DNA of 64,000 nucleotides from Corynebacterium durum. Its GTDB lineage: Bacteria > Actinomycetota > Actinomycetes > Mycobacteriales > Mycobacteriaceae. A model generated the notes under the pieces. It saw only the letters and a program-made list of their open reading frames with translations, made no database searches and was not told the DNA's origin. The position numbers were made by a program, and so were the translations under genes. The stretch is from assembly GCF_030408675.1 (NCBI RefSeq), contig NZ_CP047200.1, forward strand, positions 2,418,001 through 2,482,000. Direction: 5' to 3'. Below are positions 47,615 to 57,120 of the stretch, one piece after another; positions within the stretch are counted from its first letter, which is position 1, and each line of letters begins with the position of its first letter.

Positions 47615-48538
47615 ATGGCCTCTAAATTTTCCCCCGATAAACACCTCATCACCTGGTTTGCCGCCAACAAGCGGGACATCGTGTGGCGTACCCCCGACAC
47701 CTCGGCGTGGGGAATCCTCCTGAGCGAGGTAATGAGCCAACAAACCCCGGTCAAGCGTGTGGAACCAATCTGGCAGGAGTGGATGCGCCGCTGGCCTACT
47801 CCCACTGATTTCGCCCAGGCCAGCGCCGATGACGTGCTGCGTGCGTGGGGCAAGCTGGGATACCCGCGGCGCGCTTTACGACTGTTGGAGTGCGCGCGGG
47901 TGGTCGTCGATAAGCATGGTGGCGACGTTCCGTCGGATGTGGACGAGTTGCTGGCGCTGCCGGGGATTGGGGATTACACAGCACGGGCAGTGGCTGCATT
48001 CGCCTATGGGCAGCGGGTTCCGGTCGTGGATACGAATGTTCGGCGGGTGTATTCACGCTGGAAGCTGGGGCGGTTCCTGCCCGGCGCGGCGTCGAAAAGG
48101 GATTTGGCGCAGGTGGAGGCGCTGCTTCCACAAGAGCCCCAACAGGCGGCGGATATGTCGGTGGCGCTGATGGAGTTGGGGGCGCTGGTCTGCACCGCCA
48201 CCTCACCCGATTGCGATGCCTGCCCACTGATCAAAAATTGCGCATGGCAGTCGGCGGGTTGTCCAGAACCGTCTACTGAGGAACTGGCGCGGGCGAAGAA
48301 GCGTGTGCAAAAGTTCACAGGTACGGATCGGCAAGTACGGGGGCTGATCATGGATGTGCTGCGTGGTGCCACAGCCCCAGTTCCGCAGTCGCGTATCGAC
48401 GCCGCGTGGCCCGACGCCCCGCAACGCTCCCGGGCGCTGCATTCCCTACTGACCGACGGTCTGGCCGAGCAAACGCCTGATGGTTTGTTCCAGCTCCCGG
48501 GCGCATTTAGTCCGCTGTGTGTTTCTGAAAGTCGATAG
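47615..48538 (+). CDS. mutY: A/G-specific adenine glycosylase
   Basis: 307 residues from the ATG at 47615; a TTG one codon earlier at the -10-derived start is possible. The helix-hairpin-helix LPGIGDYTARAVAAFAYG with the downstream catalytic Asp in VVDTNVRRV is clear, and the iron-sulfur ligands are C-x6-C-x2-C-x5-C in CTATSPDCDACPLIKNC. It removes A opposite 8-oxoG or G. It lacks the C-terminal NUDIX-like domain, as in other actinobacterial MutY. The extension of the frame upstream overlaps the carbonic anhydrase promoter and is not conserved. Confidence 0.94.
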   Translation: MASKFSPDKHLITWFAANKRDIVWRTPDTSAWGILLSEVMSQQTPVKRVEPIWQEWMRRWPTPTDFAQASADDVLRAWGKLGYPRRALRLLECARVVVDKHGGDVPSDVDELLALPGIGDYTARAVAAFAYGQRVPVVDTNVRRVYSRWKLGRFLPGAASKRDLAQVEALLPQEPQQAADMSVALMELGALVCTATSPDCDACPLIKNCAWQSAGCPEPSTEELARAKKRVQKFTGTDRQVRGLIMDVLRGATAPVPQSRIDAAWPDAPQRSRALHSLLTDGLAEQTPDGLFQLPGAFSPLCVSESR

Positions 48539-49817
48539 GCTTCCCGAACGCCCAATCCCTGTCCGTAAGGATGCGTGCAGTGACAAGACCAGCGGAAATC
48601 CACACGATGATCAGCCCGGCGGTAGCTGCGTTGGAGAGCGCCTGATCAATATCGCCTGAGTTGAGGAAATGCACGGCACGGTACATGGCCGTGCCGGGAA
48701 TCATGATCACTGATGCAGGTACCGTCATGGTGATACGCGGCAGGGTTGTCTGCGCCGTAATCACCGCCCCCAGCAGCCCGACCACCACACCGCCGGTATA
48801 GGCGGCGTACTGGGGTTGCACGCCCACATCGATCATCACCAGCCGAACCATGTTGGCCACCACGCCTATCGACGCCGCGAACAGCACCATGCGCCGTGAT
48901 GAGTTAAACAGCAATGCAAAACCACCAACACCGACGAAACTGGCAACAGCGGCGAGCAGATACCAGCGAGCAGTGGGGGTCGGGGCGTCGATAGACAACG
49001 GCGATAGCCCCGTCATCGCCGATACCAACGCTACGGACATGGTGGCGGCGGTAATCACCGCCATGGCGTAACACAAGCGGGTCAAACCTGCGGTGATGTC
49101 GAAACGGCTGAGGTCCAGCATGGAGGAAAACAGCGGAAAGCCGGGAATGAGGTACAGCACCGCCGCGATGTATCCGGCGGCGAAGGCACGGGCATCATCA
49201 GGGAGGTGCGTCAGCGGCAATGCCCAGTTCAGGAGGTAAAACACCAGGCAGGAGGTTGCCGCAGCTACGGCCACCACGCCCAGCTGGTTGAGGTGCCGCG
49301 ACGCGAGAATCATACGCACCAGTTGTCCGCATGCCGCAGCCACCGCCACGGCTGCGGCCCCCTCGGCTGGAAAGTAGTTGAGCAGTGCGAACGCCGCACA
49401 GGCCGCACCCGCTGCGACCATCAACACAGGCCGCGACCAGCGGTGTGTCACCGAATGGACAATATCGTCCAAGCACATGGTCAACGCGTTTGCGCTCATG
49501 CGATTGGGCAGGTGATGTGTGAGATGTTCCAGGGCCTCTATGCGGGAGGCATCCACCGCCGGGGCGGGTTGCGTAGCCACCACCGTTCGAAAAGACACGC
49601 CCCGGTGGAACGTGCACACAACACTGGTGATGGAAATTTCCGCATCTAGGCGATCAAACCCCATGGCCCGGGCCGCACGTTTCATGGCGCGGATAACACG
49701 ATAACCGCCGGTTCCAGCGGCAACCATCAGCAAACCTAGACGCAGCACGGCATCAGCTTCCACCCCCATCGCTTGCTGACCGGCGGTGCTGTCGTCGCTA
49801 TTGCTCTCTTGGGCCAT
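48507..49817 (-). CDS. ThrE-like threonine/serine exporter paralog
   Basis: 436 residues. The soluble N-terminal domain shows AGTGGYRVIRAMKRAARAMGFDRLDAEIS-type structure typical of the ThrP/YjjB-ThrE superfamily, and the membrane half has about ten helices, including ALLNYFPAEGAA. It is divergent from the bona fide ThrE at 32859, so it is a second member with unknown substrate, possibly another amino acid. It has GAGGAGTG upstream and overlaps the mutY 3' end by 32 bases. Confidence 0.85.
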   Translation of the reverse strand: MAQESNSDDSTAGQQAMGVEADAVLRLGLLMVAAGTGGYRVIRAMKRAARAMGFDRLDAEISITSVVCTFHRGVSFRTVVATQPAPAVDASRIEALEHLTHHLPNRMSANALTMCLDDIVHSVTHRWSRPVLMVAAGAACAAFALLNYFPAEGAAAVAVAAACGQLVRMILASRHLNQLGVVAVAAATSCLVFYLLNWALPLTHLPDDARAFAAGYIAAVLYLIPGFPLFSSMLDLSRFDITAGLTRLCYAMAVITAATMSVALVSAMTGLSPLSIDAPTPTARWYLLAAVASFVGVGGFALLFNSSRRMVLFAASIGVVANMVRLVMIDVGVQPQYAAYTGGVVVGLLGAVITAQTTLPRITMTVPASVIMIPGTAMYRAVHFLNSGDIDQALSNAATAGLIIVWISAGLVTARILTDRDWAFGKPIDFQKHTAD

Positions 49818-49888
49818 ATGTCACTCCTCGCACATTTATGCTGGAGTGATTGTACGTCCATGGACGTACAACGATACTGTGATATGCG

Positions 49889-50059
49889 TCAGCGCCAGCG
49901 ACCGCGGAATGTCAGGCCGCCGGGAAGCTTCAACCACAGACCACCGCGACTATTGAACGTCACTGGCCCCACCTTCGTGGATGCGGACACACCAGAACCC
50001 GACACGTTCAGCCAACTATTCTTGCCCATCTTCTGACGTTTACGGAAGGTGATTCCCAC
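49889..50059 (-). CDS. Small DUF4236-like protein
   Basis: 56 residues from a GTG at 50059, with AAAGGAG 10 nt upstream. It begins with GITFRKRQKMGKNSWLNVSG and continues with SGVSASTKVGPVTFNSRGG, which is the pattern of the short DUF4236 proteins (basic start, GVS repeat, N-S-R-G). It is too short for routine gene callers. Function is unknown. It stands alone between the ThrE-like exporter and the GNAT gene, on the same strand. Confidence 0.65.
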   Translation of the reverse strand: MGITFRKRQKMGKNSWLNVSGSGVSASTKVGPVTFNSRGGLWLKLPGGLTFRGRWR

Positions 50060-50147
50060 TCCGCATCAACTCCTTTACGATCCTTCACGCTTGTTGCGCC
50101 TCCCACTATATATGTGACATGCGCTTCATTGGTGAGGTCAGGTGATG

Positions 50148-51125
50148 TTAGGGTCGCACGACCTGAGTGAGAACCAGCTCGTCCCGAATGGGAATGCCCC
50201 GCTTGCTCACCGTCGGAATGGATGGTTTGGTGAGCCGCGCGTTGTTGATGGCTTCCGGCAGCACCGCCGTCAACTGGAACCCAATGCGCTGGTAAAACCC
50301 CAGAGCATCAAGATTATCGTTCGAGGTGACTACCGTTATTACCTCCCCAACCTCACGGGATTCCATGAGGGCATCCACCAACAATCGACCAATGCCGCGG
50401 CCTGGTTCTAGTGCATCAAGGGTCAGCACTTCGCAGTGCTCCCCATCGTCCGCGTAGGTGAGCACGCCCACGATTTTCTGCCCCTCCGTGGCCAGGAACC
50501 CTGATGCTGAGGCGACGTTGTGTTCCTTGCCGCGTGTCAGCAACGTGTCCCCACCCCACCTGTGCTGCAAAAACCCACGTAGCCAGGCGCGATCCTGCTC
50601 TAGGATCTCACGTACCGTCAACGCATTACCGTTATTCCAGCTGGGAGAAATACGCACTTCCCGCCCACGCTGGCCGGAGCTAATTGTGGCCGACATGCCC
50701 AGGCGGGTGGCGTGTTGGACAAGAAGCTCCTCCACAAACGACTCCACGTCCGTGGGATCCAGCCCAAACTGCCGGGACATGGCTCGGGCGCGGCGAGGAA
50801 TAAACGTATCTGTGTGAATGATCACTCCCTCACCGTCGCGCACGATTTTCGCCGCCGTGCGCAACAGCAAATGCCCCTGCACGATGTCAGTGAGGAACGC
50901 CTCGAACAGGCTGTCTGGGTCGTGGCTGGCGGCAAATCCGTCGTACCAGCCGGTGGACTCGTACTGGTCGTGTACCCATTTGGCTAGCTGTGCCGGGCTA
51001 TACCCCTGCGACCTGGCAAAAGACACAAAGGCGATGGCATACGCCAAGGGCGCGTCCCTGCGTGCCGACGATGTCAGCTGCGCGCCAAGGTCGTTGTCCT
51101 GCGCTTGTTTCCGCCTCGCGCCCAT
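50148..51125 (-). CDS. GNAT-family acetyltransferase with an N-terminal extension
   Basis: 325 residues from the ATG at 51125 (MGARRKQAQ), preceded by GAGGTGAA. The C-terminal ~150 residues are a GNAT domain with the acetyl-CoA loop LEPGRGIGRLLVDALM near residue 250 and NDNLDALGFYQRIGF at the end. The first ~165 residues are helical with no recognised family. It likely acetylates a small molecule or protein; the substrate is unknown. It stands between clpC and the small DUF4236 gene. Confidence 0.82.
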   Translation of the reverse strand: MGARRKQAQDNDLGAQLTSSARRDAPLAYAIAFVSFARSQGYSPAQLAKWVHDQYESTGWYDGFAASHDPDSLFEAFLTDIVQGHLLLRTAAKIVRDGEGVIIHTDTFIPRRARAMSRQFGLDPTDVESFVEELLVQHATRLGMSATISSGQRGREVRISPSWNNGNALTVREILEQDRAWLRGFLQHRWGGDTLLTRGKEHNVASASGFLATEGQKIVGVLTYADDGEHCEVLTLDALEPGRGIGRLLVDALMESREVGEVITVVTSNDNLDALGFYQRIGFQLTAVLPEAINNARLTKPSIPTVSKRGIPIRDELVLTQVVRP

Positions 51126-51246
51126 TTCACCTCTTTTCTTCGCCTGACTTCCTGCATGGGTTAGCACTTTTTAGGTTTTATTTTCAAAACAGCCTCACAC
51201 TTTCCCAGAATAACGGTAATGTAACGGAATTGGTGAAAAATCAACA

Positions 51247-51289
51247 AAGCCGCTGTGCCCTTCACGCTCATGTGAGGGGACAGCGGCTT
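51247..51289 (-). terminator. Rho-independent terminator downstream of clpC
   Basis: AAGCCGCTGT pairs with ACAGCGGCTT, with inner CCC/GGG and TCAC/GTGA pairs, followed on the minus strand by TGTTGATTTTTC. It lies 39 bases behind the clpC stop. Confidence 0.8.
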
Positions 51290-51328
51290 GTGTTGTGATG
51301 TTGACTACAGCGGTTGCGTCACAGGTCT

Positions 51329-53944
51329 TTACAGGTCTGAGTCTGCGGCGACGACCGCTTCGGCGGCCTCCACGGAGATTTCTCCGAAGTCACCACCGTC
51401 AGGCAACGGCTTGGGGCGCGGAGTGAAGGTGAATTGAGCTTCCGTGCCCTTGGATTCACCATCCCAGTTGTCCACGTCCACGGTGATGATCTCACCAGCA
51501 CCAACCTCGCCGAAGAGGATCTTCTCGGACAGAACATCCTCGATTTCGCGCTGAATGGTGCGACGCAACGGACGAGCACCCAGGACCGGGTCGAAACCAC
51601 GCTTGGCCAGGAGCTTCTTGGCATTGTCGGTGAGTTCAAGGTCCATGTCCTTGGCCTTGAGAGCCTTGGACACACGGCCGACCAGCAGGTCCACCATCTT
51701 GATGATTTCTTCCTGCGTGAGCTGGTGGAAGACCACAATGTCGTCAATACGGTTCAAGAACTCGGGGCGGAAGTGCTTCTTCAGCTCGTCGTTGACCTTC
51801 TGCTTCATGCGCTCGTACTGGCCTTCCGCATCGGTTTCCCCGACGCTGCTGAAGCCCATGCCCACGGCCTTGGAAATGTCCTGGGTACCAAGGTTGGAGG
51901 TGAAGATCAGCACAGTGTTCTTGAAGTCCACCACGCGTCCCTGGCCGTCGGTGAGGCGACCGTCTTCCAGCACCTGCAGCAAGGTGTTGTAAATCTCCTT
52001 GTGTGCCTTTTCGATCTCGTCGAACAGAACCACGGAGAACGGCTTGCGACGCACCTTTTCGGTGAGCTGACCGCCCTCTTCGTAGCCGACGTATCCGGGA
52101 GGGGCACCGAACAGGCGGGACGCGGTGAAACGGTCGTGGAACTCACCCATATCGATCTGAATCAGTGCGTCGTCCTCGCCAAACAGGAATTCTGCAAGTG
52201 CCTTGGACAATTCGGTCTTACCCACACCGGACGGACCAGCAAAGATGAAGGAACCGGAGGGGCGTCGCGGATCCTTCAGGCCGGCACGGGTGCGGCGAAT
52301 CGCACGGGAGACGGACTTCACGGCATCGTCTTGGCCGATGATGCGCTTGTGCAGTTCCTCCTCCATGTGCAGCAGGCGTGAGGATTCTTCCTCGGTGAGC
52401 TTGAACACCGGGATACCAGTCCAGGTGCCCAGCACCTCGGCAATCTGTTCCTCGCCAACTTCGGCGATTTCCTCCAGGTCACCGGCGCGCCACTGCTTTT
52501 CCTTCTCGGAGCGCTCCTCGCCTAGCCTGCGCTCTTGATCCCGCAGGCCGGCTGCCTTCTCAAAGTCCTGGGCGTCGATAGCCGCTTCCTTCTCGCGACG
52601 CACGGCGGCGATGCGCTCGTCCACCTCGCGCAGGCCAGCGGGTGCGGTCATGCGCTTGATACGCATACGGGCACCAGCCTCGTCGATAAGGTCAACGGCT
52701 TTGTCCGGCAGGTAGCGGTCGTTGATGTAGCGATCGGAGAGGTTGGCGGCCGCAGCCAACGCGCCGTCGGTAATGGACACGCGGTGGTGAGCCTCGTAGC
52801 GGTCACGCAGACCTTTAAGAATATCGATGGTCAGCTCAACGGAAGGCTCCGGTACCTGCACCGGCTGGAAACGACGCTCCAGCGCAGCGTCCTTCTCAAT
52901 ATGCTTGCGGTATTCATCCAACGTGGTGGCACCGATGGTCTGCAGCTCACCGCGGGCCAGCTTGGGCTTGAGCAGTGACGCAGCGTCAATAGCGCCCTCG
53001 GCGGCACCAGCCCCCACGAGAGTGTGGATCTCGTCAATAAACAGGATGATGTCCCCGCGCTGGTTAATCTCTTTGAGCACCTTCTTCAGGCGCTCCTCAA
53101 AGTCACCACGGTAACGCGAACCCGCAACAAGCGAACCCAGGTCTAGGGAGTAAAGCTGCTTATCCTTCAGCGTCTCTGGAACCTTGCCGTTAACAATGTC
53201 CAAGGCTAAGCCCTCGACAACGGCGGTTTTACCCACACCGGGTTCACCGATAAGAACCGGATTGTTCTTGGTGCGGCGGGAAAGAACCTGCATGACGCGC
53301 TCGATTTCCTTCTCACGCCCCACCACCGGATCAAGCTTGCCGTCGCGGGCAGCCTGGGTCAGGTTCCGGCCGAACTGGTCTAACACGAGCGAATTGGAGC
53401 GCTCACCAACGCTGCTCTGCACCCGACCACCGGGGGAAGCGCCAGCGCCAACGGCGTCGCTGCCGCTGCTCTGCTGCGGAGCCTCAGGCGTACCGCCTTC
53501 ACCGCCCTCATAGCCGGACAGAAGCTGAATAACCTGCTGGCGCACACGCGGAAGATCCGCACCGAGCTTCACCAGCACCTGCGCAGCCACGCCCTCACCC
53601 TCACGGATCAGGCCCAGCAGCAGGAATTCCGTGCCAATATACTTGTGGCCCATCTGCAGGCCCTCACGCAGGGAGAGCTCCAGAACCTTCTTGGCACGGG
53701 GAGTAAAAGGAATATGGCCAACGTGCGGCTGGCTACCGCGGCCAATGATCTCCTCGACCTCCTGACGCACGGCCTCCAGGGAAATACCCATGGATTCCAG
53801 CGCCTTCGCAGCAACACACTCGCCCTCTTGAATCAGGCCAAGAAGAATGTGCTCCGTGCCGATGTAATTGTGATTGAAGCTCCGAGCCTCCTCCTGCGCC
53901 AACACGATGACGCGGCGAGCTCGGTCCGTAAACCTCTCGAACAT
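51329..53944 (-). CDS. clpC: ATP-dependent Clp protease ATP-binding subunit ClpC
   Basis: 871 residues from the ATG at 53944 ([20 protein letters not shown]), with AAGGAG upstream. Order: two Clp N repeats (to about 145), a flexible linker, AAA module 1 with GEPGVGKT near residue 239, a UVR/coiled middle domain near 440-460, and AAA module 2 with GPSGVGKT near 575. It unfolds proteins for ClpP. The frame upstream of the ATG is not conserved. A ClgR-type box about 150 bases upstream suggests induction by ClgR under proteotoxic stress. Confidence 0.97.
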   Translation of the reverse strand: MFERFTDRARRVIVLAQEEARSFNHNYIGTEHILLGLIQEGECVAAKALESMGISLEAVRQEVEEIIGRGSQPHVGHIPFTPRAKKVLELSLREGLQMGHKYIGTEFLLLGLIREGEGVAAQVLVKLGADLPRVRQQVIQLLSGYEGGEGGTPEAPQQSSGSDAVGAGASPGGRVQSSVGERSNSLVLDQFGRNLTQAARDGKLDPVVGREKEIERVMQVLSRRTKNNPVLIGEPGVGKTAVVEGLALDIVNGKVPETLKDKQLYSLDLGSLVAGSRYRGDFEERLKKVLKEINQRGDIILFIDEIHTLVGAGAAEGAIDAASLLKPKLARGELQTIGATTLDEYRKHIEKDAALERRFQPVQVPEPSVELTIDILKGLRDRYEAHHRVSITDGALAAAANLSDRYINDRYLPDKAVDLIDEAGARMRIKRMTAPAGLREVDERIAAVRREKEAAIDAQDFEKAAGLRDQERRLGEERSEKEKQWRAGDLEEIAEVGEEQIAEVLGTWTGIPVFKLTEEESSRLLHMEEELHKRIIGQDDAVKSVSRAIRRTRAGLKDPRRPSGSFIFAGPSGVGKTELSKALAEFLFGEDDALIQIDMGEFHDRFTASRLFGAPPGYVGYEEGGQLTEKVRRKPFSVVLFDEIEKAHKEIYNTLLQVLEDGRLTDGQGRVVDFKNTVLIFTSNLGTQDISKAVGMGFSSVGETDAEGQYERMKQKVNDELKKHFRPEFLNRIDDIVVFHQLTQEEIIKMVDLLVGRVSKALKAKDMDLELTDNAKKLLAKRGFDPVLGARPLRRTIQREIEDVLSEKILFGEVGAGEIITVDVDNWDGESKGTEAQFTFTPRPKPLPDGGDFGEISVEAAEAVVAADSDL

Positions 53945-54095
53945 GACTCTCCTTCTTTTTCTAGCTAACGGCACCCACTGTAACCCGCCGCAAGCCCAAT
54001 TCAGTCCCCATTGAACAGACGAGTTGCCCACCTCTAGGTAGCACATATAAATTTCAGCAGGTCAAACCCCACTTTTCGACGCCACAGACACTGTA

Positions 54096-54109
54096 CGCCT
54101 GTAGCGAAC
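54096..54109 (-). promoter_or_regulatory. ClgR-type box upstream of clpC
   Basis: On the minus strand GTTCGC-TACAG-GCG matches the published actinobacterial ClgR motif GTTCGC-N5-GCG exactly, 150 bases upstream of the clpC start. ClgR is the known activator of clp genes in Streptomyces and Corynebacterium. The location fits an activator site. Confidence 0.65.
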
Positions 54110-54195
54110 AGCCCATAAAATTACCTGTGAAGCGGGGGTGCTGGCTTCGGCCCGTACACTAGGGTCCACCACCAATCAGGGCAGGAGGACTACGT

Positions 54196-54456
54196 ATGTT
54201 TCGCTGTATGTTTCGCTGGTTCAACGGCACCGACAACGGAATGCGCTACACCGCCCAGTTTGTCGCTCGACACCTTAGGAACCGCAGCGCTGAGGACTAC
54301 TTCAACCAACCACAATTCCGCGAGGTCATGGAGCTAGCAGCCACTAAAAGTACACTCAGAGTAGCCCGCGCCTATGGCAAAGTCAGCGACGATGAACTCC
54401 CGCTCCGCATGGCCGCCGCCGTGATTGCCTGCGAGCTCGCACGGCAGTCAACGTAG
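54196..54456 (+). CDS. Small helical protein of unknown function
   Basis: 86 residues. GGAGGAC lies about 6 nt before the ATG, a good ribosome site. The protein is alpha-helical and moderately charged, with no cysteine pairs besides one near the start and no recognised motif. It is followed 30 bases later by an AbiEi-like gene on the same strand, so the two may be related. Nothing else can be said. Confidence 0.55.
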   Translation: MFRCMFRWFNGTDNGMRYTAQFVARHLRNRSAEDYFNQPQFREVMELAATKSTLRVARAYGKVSDDELPLRMAAAVIACELARQST

Positions 54457-54486
54457 ACGTCAAAGCGGGAGTGATACCTTTTCCAT

Positions 54487-55362
54487 GTGGGGGAACAAGA
54501 ACAACACGGGCTGATTGTGGCCCGTGCTCAGCCAGAGCCTTTTATGCGCGCCGTACGCAAGCTCGTCCGTGACGGCACCTACCTAAAACTTGCACGTGGT
54601 GTCTATATTCCACGAGCTGATTACACCAGCCAGCCGCCGTGGGAGCAGCACCGTCTACGCGCTCTCGCACTGGGAACAAGTCGGATACGCATCATCGGTG
54701 GTCGATCAGCGGCGCTTCTGTGGGGCATGTGGACACTCGTCGATAAGAATTCGCCGGTCGAATACTACGTAGCACGCGGCCGAAAAGACACGACTTGTTC
54801 CGGCAGGAAACTCACAGGCCGGTTGTCCACCAAAGACTATGTACAGGGGCAGCACGTCGTAGTCACCAACATTGCGCAGACAGCCCTTGACCTGGCACGA
54901 TTCCACGGTTTCGAGGATTGTTTTATGTCCGTCTGCTGGGCATTGAAACACCGATCCGATGCCACTGAGGAACTTCGCCATGCCGCCACTCGATCACCAA
55001 TGTTGGCACAATGCCTACAACTCGCCGACCCACATCTTGATTCCGCAGCTGAGGCATACTTTCTCGCACAAGTGCGCCACGAAGGACTCGTGGACCTGGC
55101 ACCCCAGGTAGAACTTATTGACGCCCGGGGTGTGCTGCGTCGTGTGGACTTTTACGTTCGCGGCACCCGCATTGTCATCGAAATCTCCGGGCTGGGAAAG
55201 TACGGCGACACGGAAGATAACTCCATTGAAAAGGCCACCAACCGCCTTGATGCCCTCGTAACGGCCGGCTATCGAGTGTGGGCTTACTCCGCCAAACAAG
55301 CATTCTCCGGCTATGCCTACCGGGATGTGCTGAGAAGACTGCAACTACACCATAAAAAATAA
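54487..55362 (+). CDS. AbiEi-like / DUF559-type protein
   Basis: 291 residues from a GTG. The N-terminal winged-helix region (LVRDGTYLKLARGVYIPRADY) and GGRSAALLWG segment are the layout of AbiEi-type antitoxins/transcription regulators. The C-terminal part, RVDFYVRGTRIVIEISG followed by KATNRLDALVTAGYRVW, matches the Vsr/DUF559-type nuclease-like fold, in which E of EISG and the K/R form a PD-(D/E)xK-like site. Such proteins are common, single or as part of abortive-infection systems. No AbiEii nucleotidyltransferase toxin is adjacent. It is followed by a set of GGTGTAATTA palindromes. Confidence 0.75.
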   Translation: MGEQEQHGLIVARAQPEPFMRAVRKLVRDGTYLKLARGVYIPRADYTSQPPWEQHRLRALALGTSRIRIIGGRSAALLWGMWTLVDKNSPVEYYVARGRKDTTCSGRKLTGRLSTKDYVQGQHVVVTNIAQTALDLARFHGFEDCFMSVCWALKHRSDATEELRHAATRSPMLAQCLQLADPHLDSAAEAYFLAQVRHEGLVDLAPQVELIDARGVLRRVDFYVRGTRIVIEISGLGKYGDTEDNSIEKATNRLDALVTAGYRVWAYSAKQAFSGYAYRDVLRRLQLHHKK

Positions 55363-55461
55363 AACGGTGTAGTTATACCCTCTGCTACTTTTGTGAACTG
55401 GAGATTTACGGAAGGGCATTACCATAATTACACCGTTTGATGGCCGAACGGTGTAATTATG
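55352..55461. repeat. GGTGTARTTAT palindrome set behind AbiEi-like gene
   Basis: CATAATTACACCGTT (55423-55437) and AACGGTGTAATTATG (55447-55461) form a perfect 15-bp inverted repeat around TGATGGCCG. Two further copies of the arm sit upstream: AACTACACC at 55352-55360 and AACGGTGTAGTTAT at 55363-55376, which pair with each other. Four copies of one element in 110 bases suggest an operator array or hairpins that act as terminator or processing sites. Confidence 0.7.
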
Positions 55462-55529
55462 AACAGAACCAAGGCCAGCACAAGGACGCTTAAACGCCTG
55501 CAGCTCGCAGCCCCCATCTAGTCCCAGAG

Positions 55530-57011
55530 CTACCCATCGCTTGCTGGCTCAGCCGTCTTGGCGGTCTTCCCAGCAGCAAAAAGCACCGTTACCAGGGTCG
55601 CCACGCCCACTAACGTGCCCACAATGAAGGCCGTTGACGCGCCAGATGCCATTGCCGTAGTCGGAGCATCACCAGAATCCAGGGCATACTTCGAGGCCAC
55701 TGTCATCGCCGCCACCAGAATCGCCGTGCCAGCCGCACCGCCCAGCTGCTCCAGTGTATTCAAAATTGCGGAACCGTGGCTGTATAGGTTCTGCGGAACG
55801 GCGGCAAGACCGTCGGTCATGAGGGGAGTCATCACGCAGGCCAGGCTGAGGCATAGCAACATATGCAGCACCAACACCGCAAAAATGCTCGAATTTTCCG
55901 ACAGCATGGACAGTCCCAGCTCACTGACAGTGATGCCGATCGCGCCGGGAATGACCAGCACACGGGCGCCACGCCGATCATAGATGCGCCCCACAACTGG
56001 GCTGGCCAGCCCCTCCAACAAACCACCGGGGAGCACCAACAAACCTGTCTGCAAGGCCGATGCGCCCAGCGAGTCTTGCAGGAAGAACGGCAATACTACA
56101 ACCGTACCCAACAGCACACCCATGCTAGACCCAATGGCTATGACTGCAACGCAGAACGGCCTGAAACTAAACGGTTGAAGGTTCAATAACGCCGCGTCAC
56201 GCTTGCCCAGTGTCAGCTGCCTGAGCACGAACAAGACAAGGAACACCGCCCCCACGGCCAGCACCACCAGTGGCATCTTCGTGCTGCCGTTGATCACCGT
56301 GCCGATTTCCGAGAGGCCGTACACCAGCCCGCCGAAACCCAACGCCGACAGCGGCACCGAAATAATATCCAGCGGAAGGGCGTGCTGCTCTGAGACATTC
56401 CGCATGAACTTAATGCCGATGACCAGGCATAACACCACAAAGGGCAGCACCGTCCAGAACAGCCAATGCCAGCTGAGCGCGCTGAGAATAACGCCCGACA
56501 CTGTTGGTCCCAGTGCCGGAGCAACAGAAATAACCACACCGATCAGCCCCATCGTTGCGCCGCGGCGCTCCGGTGGAACTGTGGTCATGGTGACCGTCAT
56601 GAGCAGTGGAATGATTACTGCCGTACCAATCGCCTGCACTAGGCGGGCAACCAGCAGAATGGGGAATGTCCAGGCCATACCAGCTGCGGCCGTACCAATG
56701 GCAAACAAGGCCAACGCCGCCACAAACATAGTGCGCGTGGAAAAACGCTGCAACAGATACCCCGTCATGGGAAACACAACGGCCATCACCAGCAGAAAAC
56801 CAGTGGTCAGCCACTGCACCATCGTGGCTTCCACACCAAAATCCTGGGAGATAATGGGCAGCGCCACCGACAGGACCGTCTCGTTGAGGATCATCACCAT
56901 CGTCGAGATAACAAGGATCCACAACACCAGGTTGTTCTGGCGCGCCGTGTTGGTTGGGCGGGAGTGATCAGGTTCGAGTGCGTCGCCTAGCGACTGGGGC
57001 AAATCTGACAT
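55530..57011 (-). CDS. MFS multidrug efflux transporter (DHA2, 14-helix type)
   Basis: 493 residues with about 14 hydrophobic helices. Family features are the N-terminal VLSVALPIISQDFG start, TGFLLVMAVVFPMTGYLL, the motif C segment GVVISVAPALGPTVSGVILS near residue 160 and a second half after a central linker. The best match by motif is the EmrB/QacA or Lmr-type H+ antiporter group. It exports lipophilic compounds; the substrate is not predictable. It is not linked to a visible regulator. Confidence 0.9.
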   Translation of the reverse strand: MSDLPQSLGDALEPDHSRPTNTARQNNLVLWILVISTMVMILNETVLSVALPIISQDFGVEATMVQWLTTGFLLVMAVVFPMTGYLLQRFSTRTMFVAALALFAIGTAAAGMAWTFPILLVARLVQAIGTAVIIPLLMTVTMTTVPPERRGATMGLIGVVISVAPALGPTVSGVILSALSWHWLFWTVLPFVVLCLVIGIKFMRNVSEQHALPLDIISVPLSALGFGGLVYGLSEIGTVINGSTKMPLVVLAVGAVFLVLFVLRQLTLGKRDAALLNLQPFSFRPFCVAVIAIGSSMGVLLGTVVVLPFFLQDSLGASALQTGLLVLPGGLLEGLASPVVGRIYDRRGARVLVIPGAIGITVSELGLSMLSENSSIFAVLVLHMLLCLSLACVMTPLMTDGLAAVPQNLYSHGSAILNTLEQLGGAAGTAILVAAMTVASKYALDSGDAPTTAMASGASTAFIVGTLVGVATLVTVLFAAGKTAKTAEPASDG

Positions 57012-57106
57012 AGTAATAGTAACTGTGCGCTTTCCTCACAAAAATTCCACGGCTAAAAGCCTAACTCTGAGAGTCTAATAGTTCACGACCTCCCATGCAC
57101 ACCGCG

Positions 57107-57112
57107 TATAGT
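57107..57112 (+). promoter_or_regulatory. Candidate -10 box for leaderless Pr6Pr gene
   Basis: TATAGT, 8 nt before the GTG at 57121; no Shine-Dalgarno. Confidence 0.5.
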
Positions 57113-57120
57113 CTTTGATC

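Noticed and set aside
55352..55461. CRISPR-like reading of the repeated GGTGTAATTA arms
   Set aside because: The copies are arms of palindromes at irregular spacing with no unique spacers of constant length and no cas genes nearby.
56203..56967. Open frame of about 250 codons on the plus strand opposite the MFS gene
   Set aside because: Antisense to a clear transporter, dominated by Thr, Met and Ile as expected from reversed hydrophobic codons.
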